Origin: JAWLBY01 sp041687455
Lineage (GTDB): Bacteria > Pseudomonadota > Gammaproteobacteria > Xanthomonadales > Xanthomonadaceae
Length of the DNA stretch: 64,000 nt
Assembly: GCA_041687455.1 (NCBI GenBank)
Contig: JAWLBY010000002.1
Location: 186,001-250,000 of the forward strand
Direction: 5' to 3'
Shown: piece by piece, positions 55,423 through 63,203 of the stretch
How positions within the stretch are numbered: the first letter of the stretch is position 1
How the letters are laid out: the number at the start of each line of letters is the position of its first letter
Notes under the pieces: model-generated
The model's database searches: none
Told to the model about the DNA's origin: nothing
The model's input: the letters and a program-made list of their open reading frames with translations, nothing else
Position numbers and translations under genes: made by a program

Positions 55423-55738
55423 CTGGGTACGGGTCTGCGCGACCGCGGAGTTGCTGCCGGGCGAGAAGACCGTCGCATGGATCGGCGACATGCCGGTGCT
55501 GGTGCTGAATTACGACGGCGACTTCTACGCGCTCGAGGATCGTTGCAGTCACGAGGACTACGAGTTGTCGAACGGCGAATTCGACGGCGACGCGGCGACC
55601 ATCGAGTGCGTGCTGCACGGTGCGCGGTTCGACGTGCGCGACGGACGTGCGCTGTGTGCCCCGGCCTACGAGCCGGTCGCCAAGTTCCCGGTCAAGGTCG
55701 AGGATGGCGCGGTCTGGACCCGGGACGACCGCTCGTAG
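55415..55738 (+). CDS. Rieske [2Fe-2S] ferredoxin-like protein
   Basis: The 107-residue protein has the Rieske cluster motifs CSHEDYELSNGEFDG (Cys-x-His) and CVLHGARFDVRDG (Cys-x-x-His), with no membrane anchor, like the ferredoxin subunits of non-heme-iron oxygenases. No oxygenase subunit is near. GTG 55415 follows AGGAGG with a 6-nt spacer. As a client or electron donor for the SUF system its role is inference from position. Confidence 0.9.
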   Translation: MGDWVRVCATAELLPGEKTVAWIGDMPVLVLNYDGDFYALEDRCSHEDYELSNGEFDGDAATIECVLHGARFDVRDGRALCAPAYEPVAKFPVKVEDGAVWTRDDRS

Positions 55739-55786
55739 CGACTGCCGGCTGGTGGCAACCGGCGAAAGCGCGGGCTGCTTCGTCCC

Positions 55787-56053
55787 TTACTCCGGAACGT
55801 AGCCGGCCGGCTTCTCGGCGCCGTCGCCGAACAGGAATTTCTCCAGTTGTTCGGTCAGGAACGCGCGCGCCTTCGGATCGCGTGGCATCAGTCGGTTCTC
55901 GTTGATCAGCATCGTCTGGTGCGCCAGCCATTCGTTCCAGGCCGGCTTGCCGATCTCGTTGAACACGCGCTCGCCGAGCGGGCCGGGCAACGGGGCGAAG
56001 TCGAGCCCTTCGGTTTCGCGCTGATGCTTGCGGCAGAAAACGGTGCGTGGCAT
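55787..56053 (-). CDS. yggX: Oxidative-damage protection / Fe(II) trafficking protein
   Basis: The 88-residue protein matches YggX: VFCRKHQRETEGLDFAPLPG, GERVFNEIGKPAWNEWLAHQ and TMLINENRLMPRDPKAR. It protects Fe-S proteins from oxidation and buffers labile iron. It follows mutY, 63 nt downstream on the same strand, the usual gammaproteobacterial order. Confidence 0.94.
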   Translation of the reverse strand: MPRTVFCRKHQRETEGLDFAPLPGPLGERVFNEIGKPAWNEWLAHQTMLINENRLMPRDPKARAFLTEQLEKFLFGDGAEKPAGYVPE

Positions 56054-56116
56054 TCGGAGTCCTTCGGTGTCGGAGCATGGCGGCTGCGCGCGGGCGGATC
56101 GACCAACGGCATCCGG

Positions 56117-57169
56117 TCAGGTCGTGGCAGCGTCGGCCCGATCGCAGTGTGCCTGCAGCAGTCGCCTGACTGGCGCCGGCAGACCGATCGTCTCGATGGC
56201 GTCGGGCGCAGTCCAGCGCAGTGACTCATTGTCGCGGATATGCTGCGGCGCGCCCAGCATCCGGCAGTGCAGCGGGGCGATGCGCAGCCGGTAGTGGCTG
56301 AATGCATGGCTGATGACCGGCAGGGACCGTTCGTGTTCGGAATCGCCGCGCCAGGCACGCGCCGCGTCGATGTCGTCGAACTGTGGCAGGCACCACAGGC
56401 CGGCCCAGACGCCGGCCGGCCCGCGGCGCTCCAGCAGCAGTTCGCCGCGATGGTTCTCGAGCAGCAGCATCACGCAGTCGCGTTGCGGCAGCGCACGGGA
56501 AGGTCGCGGCGCAGGCAGTTCGGCGATCCGTCCTTCGCGACGCGCGGCACAATCCGCACCGAACGGGCAGGCCGCACAATCCGGGCGGCCGCGCGTGCAC
56601 AGCGTGGCGCCGAAATCCATGATCGCCTGCGTGTAGTCGGCCAGCCGGGCCTCCGGCAGCAACGACTCGGCGAGCGGCCACAGCCTGTTCTCGACCGCGG
56701 CACTGCCCGGCCAGCCGTCGATCGCGAATAACCGGCACAGCACGCGCTTGACGTTGCCGTCGAGAATCGCGTGCCGTGCTCCGTCCGCCTGGGCGAGGAT
56801 CGCGGCGGCAGTCGAGCGACCGATGCCGGGCAGCGCGGTCAGTGCGTCGGGATCGCCCGGCAGGTTGCCGCGATGCCGCTCGACGCAATGTTGCGCCGCC
56901 GCCTGCAGGTTGCGCGCGCGGCTGTAGTAACCGAGTCCGGACCAGATCGCGAGCACCTCGTCCTGCGCCGCTGCGGCAAGGCTCGGCAGATCGGGAAATC
57001 GCGCCAGGAAACGCCGGTAGTACGGAATCACCGTCGCGACCTGGGTCTGCTGCAGCATCACCTCCGAGATCCACACGCGGTAGCGGCTGCGTGCCGATTG
57101 CCACGGCAGGTCGTGCCGGCCGTGCCGGTCGAACCAGTCGAGCAGACGGGCCGCGAAGTGGTCGATCAC
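56117..57169 (-). CDS. mutY: Adenine DNA glycosylase MutY
   Basis: The 350-residue protein has the HhH-GPD region (VWISEVMLQQTQVATVIPYY and LPGIGRSTAAAILAQADG with the catalytic Asp following), and the 4Fe-4S loop with Cys near residues 191, 198, 201 and 207 (CTRGRPDCAACPFGADC). A Nudix-like C-domain recognises 8-oxoG. It removes adenine opposite 8-oxoguanine. The start overlaps the AsmA-like gene by 4 nt. Confidence 0.95.
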   Translation of the reverse strand: MIDHFAARLLDWFDRHGRHDLPWQSARSRYRVWISEVMLQQTQVATVIPYYRRFLARFPDLPSLAAAAQDEVLAIWSGLGYYSRARNLQAAAQHCVERHRGNLPGDPDALTALPGIGRSTAAAILAQADGARHAILDGNVKRVLCRLFAIDGWPGSAAVENRLWPLAESLLPEARLADYTQAIMDFGATLCTRGRPDCAACPFGADCAARREGRIAELPAPRPSRALPQRDCVMLLLENHRGELLLERRGPAGVWAGLWCLPQFDDIDAARAWRGDSEHERSLPVISHAFSHYRLRIAPLHCRMLGAPQHIRDNESLRWTAPDAIETIGLPAPVRRLLQAHCDRADAATT

Positions 57170-58233
57170 GGCGTCGTGCCTTCGTCGCTGTCGGCTGGCT
57201 GCAGTTCGATGCCGAGCCCGTCGATCTCGATGCCGTCGATCGACCAGTTCGACGCCTCGAAACTGGCCGACGCTGCCGGCAGCGGCGGCCGCGCCGGATC
57301 GCGCAGCCAGGCCAGCAGCAGGGCAGGGTCGACGTCGATCGCGAACTGGTCGGCATCAGTCCGGCTGCGAATGGTCAGCGCGGCCGGGTGGTCGATCGCG
57401 CGACGATAGCCGAGCCGGTATTCGCGGCCGAACAGGCGATCGGCGAGCAGTGCCGGTGGCGTCGGCCAGGCGCGCGGCCAGTCAGCAGCGACCGCAACGG
57501 CCAGGTCCGCGGCGTGTGCCTGGGCAGACGACATTCGCGCGTCGCCGTCGATCGCCAGCGTCCGTTCGCCGGCTTCGGCACCTAGCTGCAGATGCAGTGG
57601 GTCGAGCACGATCCGGTTGCCGTCGTCGCGCGGATGCAATGCGATCTCGGCGTGCAGCGGCAGCGGGTCGCGCTGGTCGAGCTGCAGCGTCAGCGACACG
57701 GTCGCGACAAACGGTTGTTCGGCGCGGAGCGGGTCCGCAGTGAGTTCCAGCCCAGCGACCTGCCAGCCCGGCCCGTCGAGCCGACCGCGCTCGATCGTCA
57801 GCGCGACCGCGTTGCGCGGCAGTTGCCAGCGCGTGGCCGGGGCGTCGGATTGCGCATCGAGCCAATCGCCGGCAGCGCCGAGGTCGAGCTGTGGTGCGCG
57901 CAGATGCAGTTCGCCGATCTCCAGCGCGTCCTCGTCGTGCGACCACAGCAGGCGCAGCGGCAGCGCGACGTCGACCCGCTCGGCCTGCAGCACGATGCGT
58001 CCGGCCGGGTCGCGGGCGGCGAGTCCGACCAGCTCCAGTTGCAACCGCGGCCACAGCCCGAGCCGGGCCGGCTCGGCGACCGTCAGGGCCAGCCCGAGCG
58101 TCGCTTCGGCACGGGCCAGTATCAGCGCGCCGAGCCGCTCCGGTTGCAGCGCCCAGCGCAGCGCGACGAATGCCAGCAGCGGCACGACGACCAGCGCCGC
58201 CAACCACCACCGACGCCGACGACCGACGGCCAT
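57166..58233 (-). CDS. AsmA-like membrane-anchored periplasmic protein
   Basis: The 355-residue protein has one N-terminal membrane helix (WWLAALVVVPLLAFVALRWA) and a beta-rich periplasmic region with AsmA-like start features (RAEATLGLALTVAEPARLGL). It is a short AsmA-family member, perhaps acting in lipid transport or outer-membrane assembly as the family does; the exact role is unknown. It is flanked by ftsY (5-nt gap) and mutY (4-nt overlap). Confidence 0.75.
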   Translation of the reverse strand: MAVGRRRRWWLAALVVVPLLAFVALRWALQPERLGALILARAEATLGLALTVAEPARLGLWPRLQLELVGLAARDPAGRIVLQAERVDVALPLRLLWSHDEDALEIGELHLRAPQLDLGAAGDWLDAQSDAPATRWQLPRNAVALTIERGRLDGPGWQVAGLELTADPLRAEQPFVATVSLTLQLDQRDPLPLHAEIALHPRDDGNRIVLDPLHLQLGAEAGERTLAIDGDARMSSAQAHAADLAVAVAADWPRAWPTPPALLADRLFGREYRLGYRRAIDHPAALTIRSRTDADQFAIDVDPALLLAWLRDPARPPLPAASASFEASNWSIDGIEIDGLGIELQPADSDEGTTP

Positions 58234-58238
58234 CGACG

Positions 58239-59342
58239 TCAGCCGGCCAGTGATTCCGGCAGCAGCGCGTCGACGAACGCGTCCGGATCGAACACGCGCA
58301 TGTCGTGCACCTGTTCGCCGAGCCCGACGAAGCGGATCGGGATCGCGAACTCGCGTGCCAGCGCAAAGATCACCCCGCCCTTGGCGGTGCCGTCGAGCTT
58401 GGTCACGACCAGTCCCGTCACGCCGACCGCCTTGTGGAACTGGCGCACCTGGTTGACCGCGTTCTGTCCGGTGTTGCCATCGATGACCAGCAGCACCTCG
58501 TGCGGCGCGCTCGGGTCGAGCTTGGCCATCACGCGCTTGACCTTGGCCAGTTCGTCCATGAGGCCGGCCTGCGTGTGCAGTCGGCCGGCGGTGTCGGCGA
58601 TCAGCAGGTCGACGCCGCGCGAGCGGGCCGCCTGCAGTGCGTCGAAGCAGACCGACGCCGAGTCGGCGCCTTCGCCCTGCGCGATCACCGGCACCCGGTT
58701 GCGCTCGCCCCAGGTCTTCAACTGCTCGACCGCTGCGGCGCGGAAGGTGTCGCCGGCGGCCAGCAGCACCGACAGGCGCTCGTCGCTGTAGCGGCGCGCC
58801 AGCTTGCCGATCGTGGTGGTCTTGCCGACGCCGTTGACGCCGACGGTCAGGATCACGAACGGTTGCTGGCTGCGATCGATCTCGAGCGGCTGCGCGATCG
58901 GTCGCAGCATGCCGACCAGCAGGCCGCGCAGCGTTCGCAGCAGGTCGGTCGAGTCGGCGAATTCGCGGCGATCCATGCGCTGCCGCAGCTCGCCCATCAC
59001 GTGCTCGGTCGCAACGATGCCGGCATCGGAGGTCAACAGCGCCGTTTCGATCTCGTCGAGCAAATCCTCGTCGAGCGGCGGCCGGCGCTGGAACAGCGCA
59101 CCGAAACTGCGGGCAAAACCGGCGCCGCGCAGGCGTTCGCGCCAGTTGGTCGGCGCGGTCGACTGGGCGCTGCGCGCGGCAGCGGCTCCGGCGTCCTGTT
59201 CCTCCTCTACCACCACCTCGAACACCGCGTCGGCCTCGATCGCGGGTTCTTCCGGCAGCGGCGGCTGTACCGGGACAGCCGGGGCTTCGGCGGTGGTCGG
59301 CTGCTCGGCCGGCTTCGGTTTCTTTTTCCAGAGACTGAACAT
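58239..59342 (-). CDS. ftsY: Signal recognition particle receptor FtsY
   Basis: The 367-residue protein has an acidic Ala/Glu/Pro-rich N-terminal A domain, the helical N domain (RPPLDEDLLDEIETALLTSD), and the SRP GTPase G domain with GVNGVGKTTTIGKLA, AGDTFRAAAVEQL, DTAGRLHTQAGLM and TKLDGTAKGG. It docks ribosome-SRP complexes at the membrane. It is divergent from rsmD; starts are 55 nt apart. Confidence 0.96.
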   Translation of the reverse strand: MFSLWKKKPKPAEQPTTAEAPAVPVQPPLPEEPAIEADAVFEVVVEEEQDAGAAAARSAQSTAPTNWRERLRGAGFARSFGALFQRRPPLDEDLLDEIETALLTSDAGIVATEHVMGELRQRMDRREFADSTDLLRTLRGLLVGMLRPIAQPLEIDRSQQPFVILTVGVNGVGKTTTIGKLARRYSDERLSVLLAAGDTFRAAAVEQLKTWGERNRVPVIAQGEGADSASVCFDALQAARSRGVDLLIADTAGRLHTQAGLMDELAKVKRVMAKLDPSAPHEVLLVIDGNTGQNAVNQVRQFHKAVGVTGLVVTKLDGTAKGGVIFALAREFAIPIRFVGLGEQVHDMRVFDPDAFVDALLPESLAG

Positions 59343-59397
59343 CGGGCCCGGGATCGGAGAAAATGGCGGCGATGGTAGCACCGGCCCGACAACCTCG

Positions 59398-60003
59398 ATG
59401 AAACGCGACCGTGCCGGCCGGGGGCGGCCGACGCCGGCCGCGCCGCAGCCCGGCCACGTCCGCATCATCGGCGGTCGCTGGCGTGGCACGAAGCTGCCGG
59501 TCGCCGAGCGCCCCGGCTTGCGGCCAAGTTCCGACCGGGTCCGCGAGACGCTGTTCAACTGGCTGATGCCGGTGCTGCGCGAGGCCCGCTGTCTCGATCT
59601 GTTCGCCGGCAGCGGTGCGCTCGGGCTGGAAGCGGCCTCGCGCGGCGCGGCGGCGGTCACGCTGGTCGAGCGCGATCCGGCGCTCTGCGCCAGCCTGCGG
59701 ACGACGGTCGAGCGACTCGGGACCGACCGGGTCGAGCTCCGCTGCGGCGATGCGGTGGCTCTGCTGGATGGCGGGCTCGACGGCCCGTTCGACATCGTGT
59801 TCGTCGATCCGCCGTTTCAGGCCGGCTTGTGGCCGGCGGTGTTCGAGCGGCTGCCGCGGCTGCTCGCCGAGCAGGCCTGGATCTACGTCGAGGCGCCGCT
59901 GCCGCTCGCGCCGGCGGTGCCGGCCGACTGGCATCTGCACCGCGAGGGCAGCACCCGCGACGTCCGCTACGCGCTGTACCGGCGCGTGACCCGGATCGGC
60001 TGA
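59398..60003 (+). CDS. rsmD: 16S rRNA m2G966 methyltransferase RsmD
   Basis: The 201-residue protein has the RsmD opening VRIIGGRWRGTKLPV, the SAM site LDLFAGSGALGLEAASRGA, and the catalytic FVDPPFQAG (NPPY-like). It methylates G966 of 16S rRNA in the assembled 30S subunit. The rsmD-coaD order and the divergent ftsY are conserved across gammaproteobacteria. Confidence 0.95.
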   Translation: MKRDRAGRGRPTPAAPQPGHVRIIGGRWRGTKLPVAERPGLRPSSDRVRETLFNWLMPVLREARCLDLFAGSGALGLEAASRGAAAVTLVERDPALCASLRTTVERLGTDRVELRCGDAVALLDGGLDGPFDIVFVDPPFQAGLWPAVFERLPRLLAEQAWIYVEAPLPLAPAVPADWHLHREGSTRDVRYALYRRVTRIG

Positions 60004-60061
60004 AACCGCCGCCCTGCCTGCTACACTCCGACCCTTTCCGCGCTCCAGGCGGCCCACAGGA

Positions 60062-60556
60062 ATGACCGCTCCGCAACGCATCGCGATCTACCCCGGCACC
60101 TTCGACCCGATCACCAACGGGCACGTCGATCTGGTTGCGCGCGCGGCGCCGCTGTTCGAGCGGATCATCGTCGGCGTTGCCGAAAGCCCGGGCAAGGCGC
60201 CCGGCTTTCCGCTCGACGAGCGGATCGAGCTGGCGCGGATGGCGCTGGCCGACCTGCCGAACGTCGAGGTTCGCGGCTTCGACACGTTGCTGGCCGACTT
60301 CGTCCGCAAGATGGGCGCCGGCGTGCTGTTGCGCGGACTGCGCGCAGTGTCGGACTTCGAGTACGAATTCCAGCTCGCCAGCATGAATCGGCACCTGATC
60401 CCGAACGTCGAGACGCTGTTCCTGACGCCGGCCGAGCAGTACAGCTTCATCTCCTCATCGCTGGTCCGCGAGATCGCGCGGCTCGGCGGCGACGTGTCCG
60501 GATTCGTTCATCCGGCCGTCAACACGGCGCTGACCCACAAGTGGCATCGCTCCTGA
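60062..60556 (+). CDS. coaD: Phosphopantetheine adenylyltransferase
   Basis: The 164-residue nucleotidyltransferase has the T/HxGH motif in YPGTFDPITNGHVDLVARAA (residues 10-29) and the C-terminal SSSLVREIARLGGDVSGFV (ISSS-x-V-R). It forms dephospho-CoA from 4'-phosphopantetheine and ATP, the penultimate step of coenzyme A synthesis. The lipoprotein gene follows after 29 nt. Confidence 0.96.
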   Translation: MTAPQRIAIYPGTFDPITNGHVDLVARAAPLFERIIVGVAESPGKAPGFPLDERIELARMALADLPNVEVRGFDTLLADFVRKMGAGVLLRGLRAVSDFEYEFQLASMNRHLIPNVETLFLTPAEQYSFISSSLVREIARLGGDVSGFVHPAVNTALTHKWHRS

Positions 60557-60585
60557 TCCATCCCCATCGTTCGAGGTAACACAGC

Positions 60586-61080
60586 ATGACGATCGTCCGC
60601 AGCATCGTTCTGGCCACCGCCCTGGTCGGCCTGGTCGCCTGTCAGAAGGAAGAGGCCGCGCCGCAGCAGGTCGCCGCCCCGGTCGTGCTGACGGCGCCGA
60701 CCGATGGCAACAGCCAGGCCTGGAAGCTGTACCTGACCAACGTCGTCAAGCAGAACATGGAAGGGATCCGCAACAGCCCTTACATGTACTACCTGCCGGC
60801 GGCCGGCGACGAGGACTTCGAGTCGCAGTACGAGCGCCAGCTCGACAACGTCGGCACGACCGTCGCGCGCGGCGTGCTGCCGGGCAACATGCTCGCGTTC
60901 GGCTCGCCGGAATCGGCCCGCATGGCCGACCTGATCGTCGAGGCCTTCCAGGAGGCCCAGGCCGGGTCGCTGGACAAGGTCCGGGTGCTGTTCATCGGCA
61001 ATCCGGAGGATGAGGAGCGGGTCCGCGCGGCGGTCGAGCCGGCCGGTGCGACCTTCGTGTTCGTCGACGCGACGAAGTAA
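60586..61080 (+). CDS. Putative lipoprotein of unknown function
   Basis: The 164-residue protein has a lipoprotein signal peptide with lipobox LVAC (hydrophobic SIVLATALVGLVAC), then a short linker and an alpha/beta region including NSQAWKLYLTNVVKQNM, YMYYLPAAGDEDFESQYERQ and VRVLFIGNPEDEERVRAAVE. The last part looks like a small nucleotide-binding-like strand-helix unit, but no motif is diagnostic. A gene of this kind sits between coaD and a ferredoxin in related genomes as far as I recall. A 14-bp stem-loop follows it. Confidence 0.72.
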   Translation: MTIVRSIVLATALVGLVACQKEEAAPQQVAAPVVLTAPTDGNSQAWKLYLTNVVKQNMEGIRNSPYMYYLPAAGDEDFESQYERQLDNVGTTVARGVLPGNMLAFGSPESARMADLIVEAFQEAQAGSLDKVRVLFIGNPEDEERVRAAVEPAGATFVFVDATK

Positions 61081-61090
61081 GGCAGTACTC

Positions 61091-61123
61091 GCCGCCCGGA
61101 TGCGCCGGTCGCATCCGGGCGGC
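61091..61123. terminator. Strong stem-loop between lipoprotein and ferredoxin genes
   Basis: GCCGCCCGGATGCG and CGCATCCGGGCGGC form a perfect 14-bp stem with a 5-nt loop, 10 nt after the lipoprotein stop. It is very GC-rich but followed by AGGAATCAG, not a T-run. It ends 11 nt before the ferredoxin start and overlaps nothing coding. Confidence 0.6.
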
Positions 61124-61134
61124 AGGAATCAGAT

Positions 61135-61392
61135 ATGGCGTTGCGGATCAACGAACTCTGCGTCAACTGCGACGTCTGCGCCCCGGTCTGCCCGAACGAG
61201 GCGATCCATCAGGGCGAGTCGATCTACGAGATCGATCCGCGCCGATGCACCGAATGCATCGGCCATCACGACGAGCCGCAATGCGTCGTGGTCTGCCCGG
61301 TCGAGTGCATCGATCCCGATCCGGCGCACCAGGAAACCGAGCAGCAACTGCTCGCCAAGCTGATGCGGATGCAGCAGGAGGACGCGGCATGA
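61135..61392 (+). CDS. YfhL-type 2[4Fe-4S] ferredoxin
   Basis: The 85-residue protein has two cluster motifs, CVNCDVCAPVCPNEAI and CTECIGHHDEPQCVVVCPVE, the second with the extended spacing typical of YfhL/Alvin-type ferredoxins. It has a C-terminal helical tail of about 20 residues. It is a low-potential electron carrier with unknown partner. Its stop overlaps the ggt start (ATGA). Confidence 0.93.
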   Translation: MALRINELCVNCDVCAPVCPNEAIHQGESIYEIDPRRCTECIGHHDEPQCVVVCPVECIDPDPAHQETEQQLLAKLMRMQQEDAA

Positions 61393-63104
61393 CCCGATCG
61401 TTGACGGCGTCCAGCCGGTTCGCTGCCTGCCTGCTGGCCTGCCTGTGGCTGCTGCTGCCTTCGGTGACGCCGGCGAACGAGGTCAAGCCGCGCGAGACGG
61501 TCGTCGCGAGCGCGCATGCGCTGGCCACCGATGCCGGTTTCGAGATCCTGCAGGCCGGTGGCAATGCGTTCGACGCTGCGGTCGCAGTGAGCGCGATGCT
61601 CGGACTGGTCGAGCCGGAAAGCTCCGGACTCGGCGGCGGCGCGTTCATGCTGCTGCACCGGGCCGACGACGGTCGCGACATTTTCATCGATGCCCGCGAG
61701 CGCGCACCGCTGGCCGCCCATCGCGACATGTATCTGGCCGCCGATGGCAGCGTCGACCGCGAGCGCGCGGTCAATGGCGCGCTGGCGGCGGCAATCCCGG
61801 GCCTGCCGGCCGGGTTGGTGCATCTGTCGACGCACTACGGCCGGCTGCCGCTGGCGCGCTCGTTGGCGCCGGCGATCCGGGTTGCCCGCGAGGGCTGGCG
61901 TTTCGGACCGAAGAACATCGCGATGCTCGGCGCGCGCAAGGCGCGGGTCGCCGGCAATGCTGCCGCCGCGGCGCTGTTCCTGCACGACGGCGAAATCCCG
62001 CCGGCCGGCACGCTGATGCGCAATCCGGATTATGCCGCGGTGCTCGAAGCGCTCGCGGCCGATGGCGTGGACGGTTTCTACCGCGGCCCGGTCGCGGCGC
62101 GGCTGGTCGACGGCGTGCGTGCCGGAGGCGGCATCTGGTCGCTCGATGATCTGCGCGGTTACCGCGTGGTCGAGCGCGAGCCGCTGGCCACGCGACACCG
62201 CGGCTTCCGGATCGTGACCGCGCCGCTGCCGTCGTCCGGCGGCATCGCGCTGACCGAGATCTTCAACGTGCTCGACGGCTACGACTACCGCGAGTGGTCG
62301 GCGATCGAGCGGATCCATCTGCTGGTCGAAGCGATGCGGCGTGCCTACCGCGATCGCGCGCTGTATCTGGGCGATCCGGACTTCGTCCAGGTGCCGGTCG
62401 CGATGCTGACCGATCCGATGTACGCGGCCGGCCTGCGTGCCGGAATCAACCTGCAGCGGGCGACGCCGAGCGCGGCCTTGCCCGGCATCGAGGCAGCCCC
62501 CGGCGGCACCGACACATCGCATTTCTCGATCATCGACCGCGACGGCAATGCGATCGCGCAGACCCAGTCGGTCAACCTGCCGTACGGCAGTGCGTTCGTG
62601 GTTGCCGGCACCGGCTTCGTGCTGAACAACGAAATGGACGACTTCTCGGCCAAGCCGGGTGTCCCGAATGCTTACGGGCTGGTCGGCAACGAAGCCAATG
62701 CGATCGAGCCCGGCAAGCGGCCGCTGTCGTCGATGACGCCGACCTTCCTGATCGGGCCGCAGCGCTTCGCCGCCGTCGGCACGCCGGGCGGCAGCCGGAT
62801 CATCACGATGGTGCTGCTGGCGCTGCTCGAACTGATGGATGGTAACGGCGCTCAGCAGGCGGTCGATCTGCGCCGGATTCATCACCAGTACCTGCCGGAC
62901 GTGATCGCCGCCGAGCCGGGCGCATTGAGCGACGAACTAAGCGCGGCGCTCGAACGGCGCGGCTTCGCGGTGTCCGCCGGCGAACGCACCTGGGGCAACA
63001 TGCACATCGCCCTATGGCACCGCGACAGCGGCAAGGTCGAGGCCGGTGCCGACCGTCGCTGGAAGGGTGTCGGCAAGGGTGCGACCGGGTCGGTGTATCA
63101 GTAG
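61389..63104 (+). CDS. ggt: Gamma-glutamyltransferase
   Basis: The 571-residue Ntn-hydrolase has a signal peptide (FAACLLACLWLLLPSVTPA) and the GGT motifs: GGNAFDAAVAVSAMLGLVEP, SSGLGGGAFMLL, and the autoprocessing site GGTDTSHFSIIDRDGN, with the catalytic Thr near residue 376 starting the small subunit. RPLSSMTPTFL and GTPGGSRII follow. It cleaves gamma-glutamyl bonds of glutathione in the periplasm, feeding cysteine recovery. Confidence 0.95.
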   Translation: MTRSLTASSRFAACLLACLWLLLPSVTPANEVKPRETVVASAHALATDAGFEILQAGGNAFDAAVAVSAMLGLVEPESSGLGGGAFMLLHRADDGRDIFIDARERAPLAAHRDMYLAADGSVDRERAVNGALAAAIPGLPAGLVHLSTHYGRLPLARSLAPAIRVAREGWRFGPKNIAMLGARKARVAGNAAAAALFLHDGEIPPAGTLMRNPDYAAVLEALAADGVDGFYRGPVAARLVDGVRAGGGIWSLDDLRGYRVVEREPLATRHRGFRIVTAPLPSSGGIALTEIFNVLDGYDYREWSAIERIHLLVEAMRRAYRDRALYLGDPDFVQVPVAMLTDPMYAAGLRAGINLQRATPSAALPGIEAAPGGTDTSHFSIIDRDGNAIAQTQSVNLPYGSAFVVAGTGFVLNNEMDDFSAKPGVPNAYGLVGNEANAIEPGKRPLSSMTPTFLIGPQRFAAVGTPGGSRIITMVLLALLELMDGNGAQQAVDLRRIHHQYLPDVIAAEPGALSDELSAALERRGFAVSAGERTWGNMHIALWHRDSGKVEAGADRRWKGVGKGATGSVYQ

Positions 63105-63149
63105 TCGCGAGTCAGTGGTCGGAAGTCGGAAGTCGCCGAGCGGGTGCCG

Positions 63150-63188
63150 CGGTCGCGATTCCCGGTTCTCCATTCCCGATTCCCGGCC
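63150..63188. repeat. ATTCCCG-type dispersed repeat
   Basis: The spacer before the last gene contains GCGATTCCCGG, then CATTCCCGATTCCCGG, preceded by GGTCGGAAGTCGGAAGTCG near 63119. Short GATTCCC/GGGAATC arrays are frequent between genes in this bacterial group. Confidence 0.45.
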
Positions 63189-63203
63189 TTTCGGAGAACG
63201 GCA

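Noticed and set aside
57166..60081. 971-codon minus-strand frame covering ftsY and rsmD
   Set aside because: Only its last third is the AsmA-like gene; the rest overlaps ftsY and rsmD out of frame. The ATG at 58233 opens a membrane helix and lies 5 nt after ftsY.
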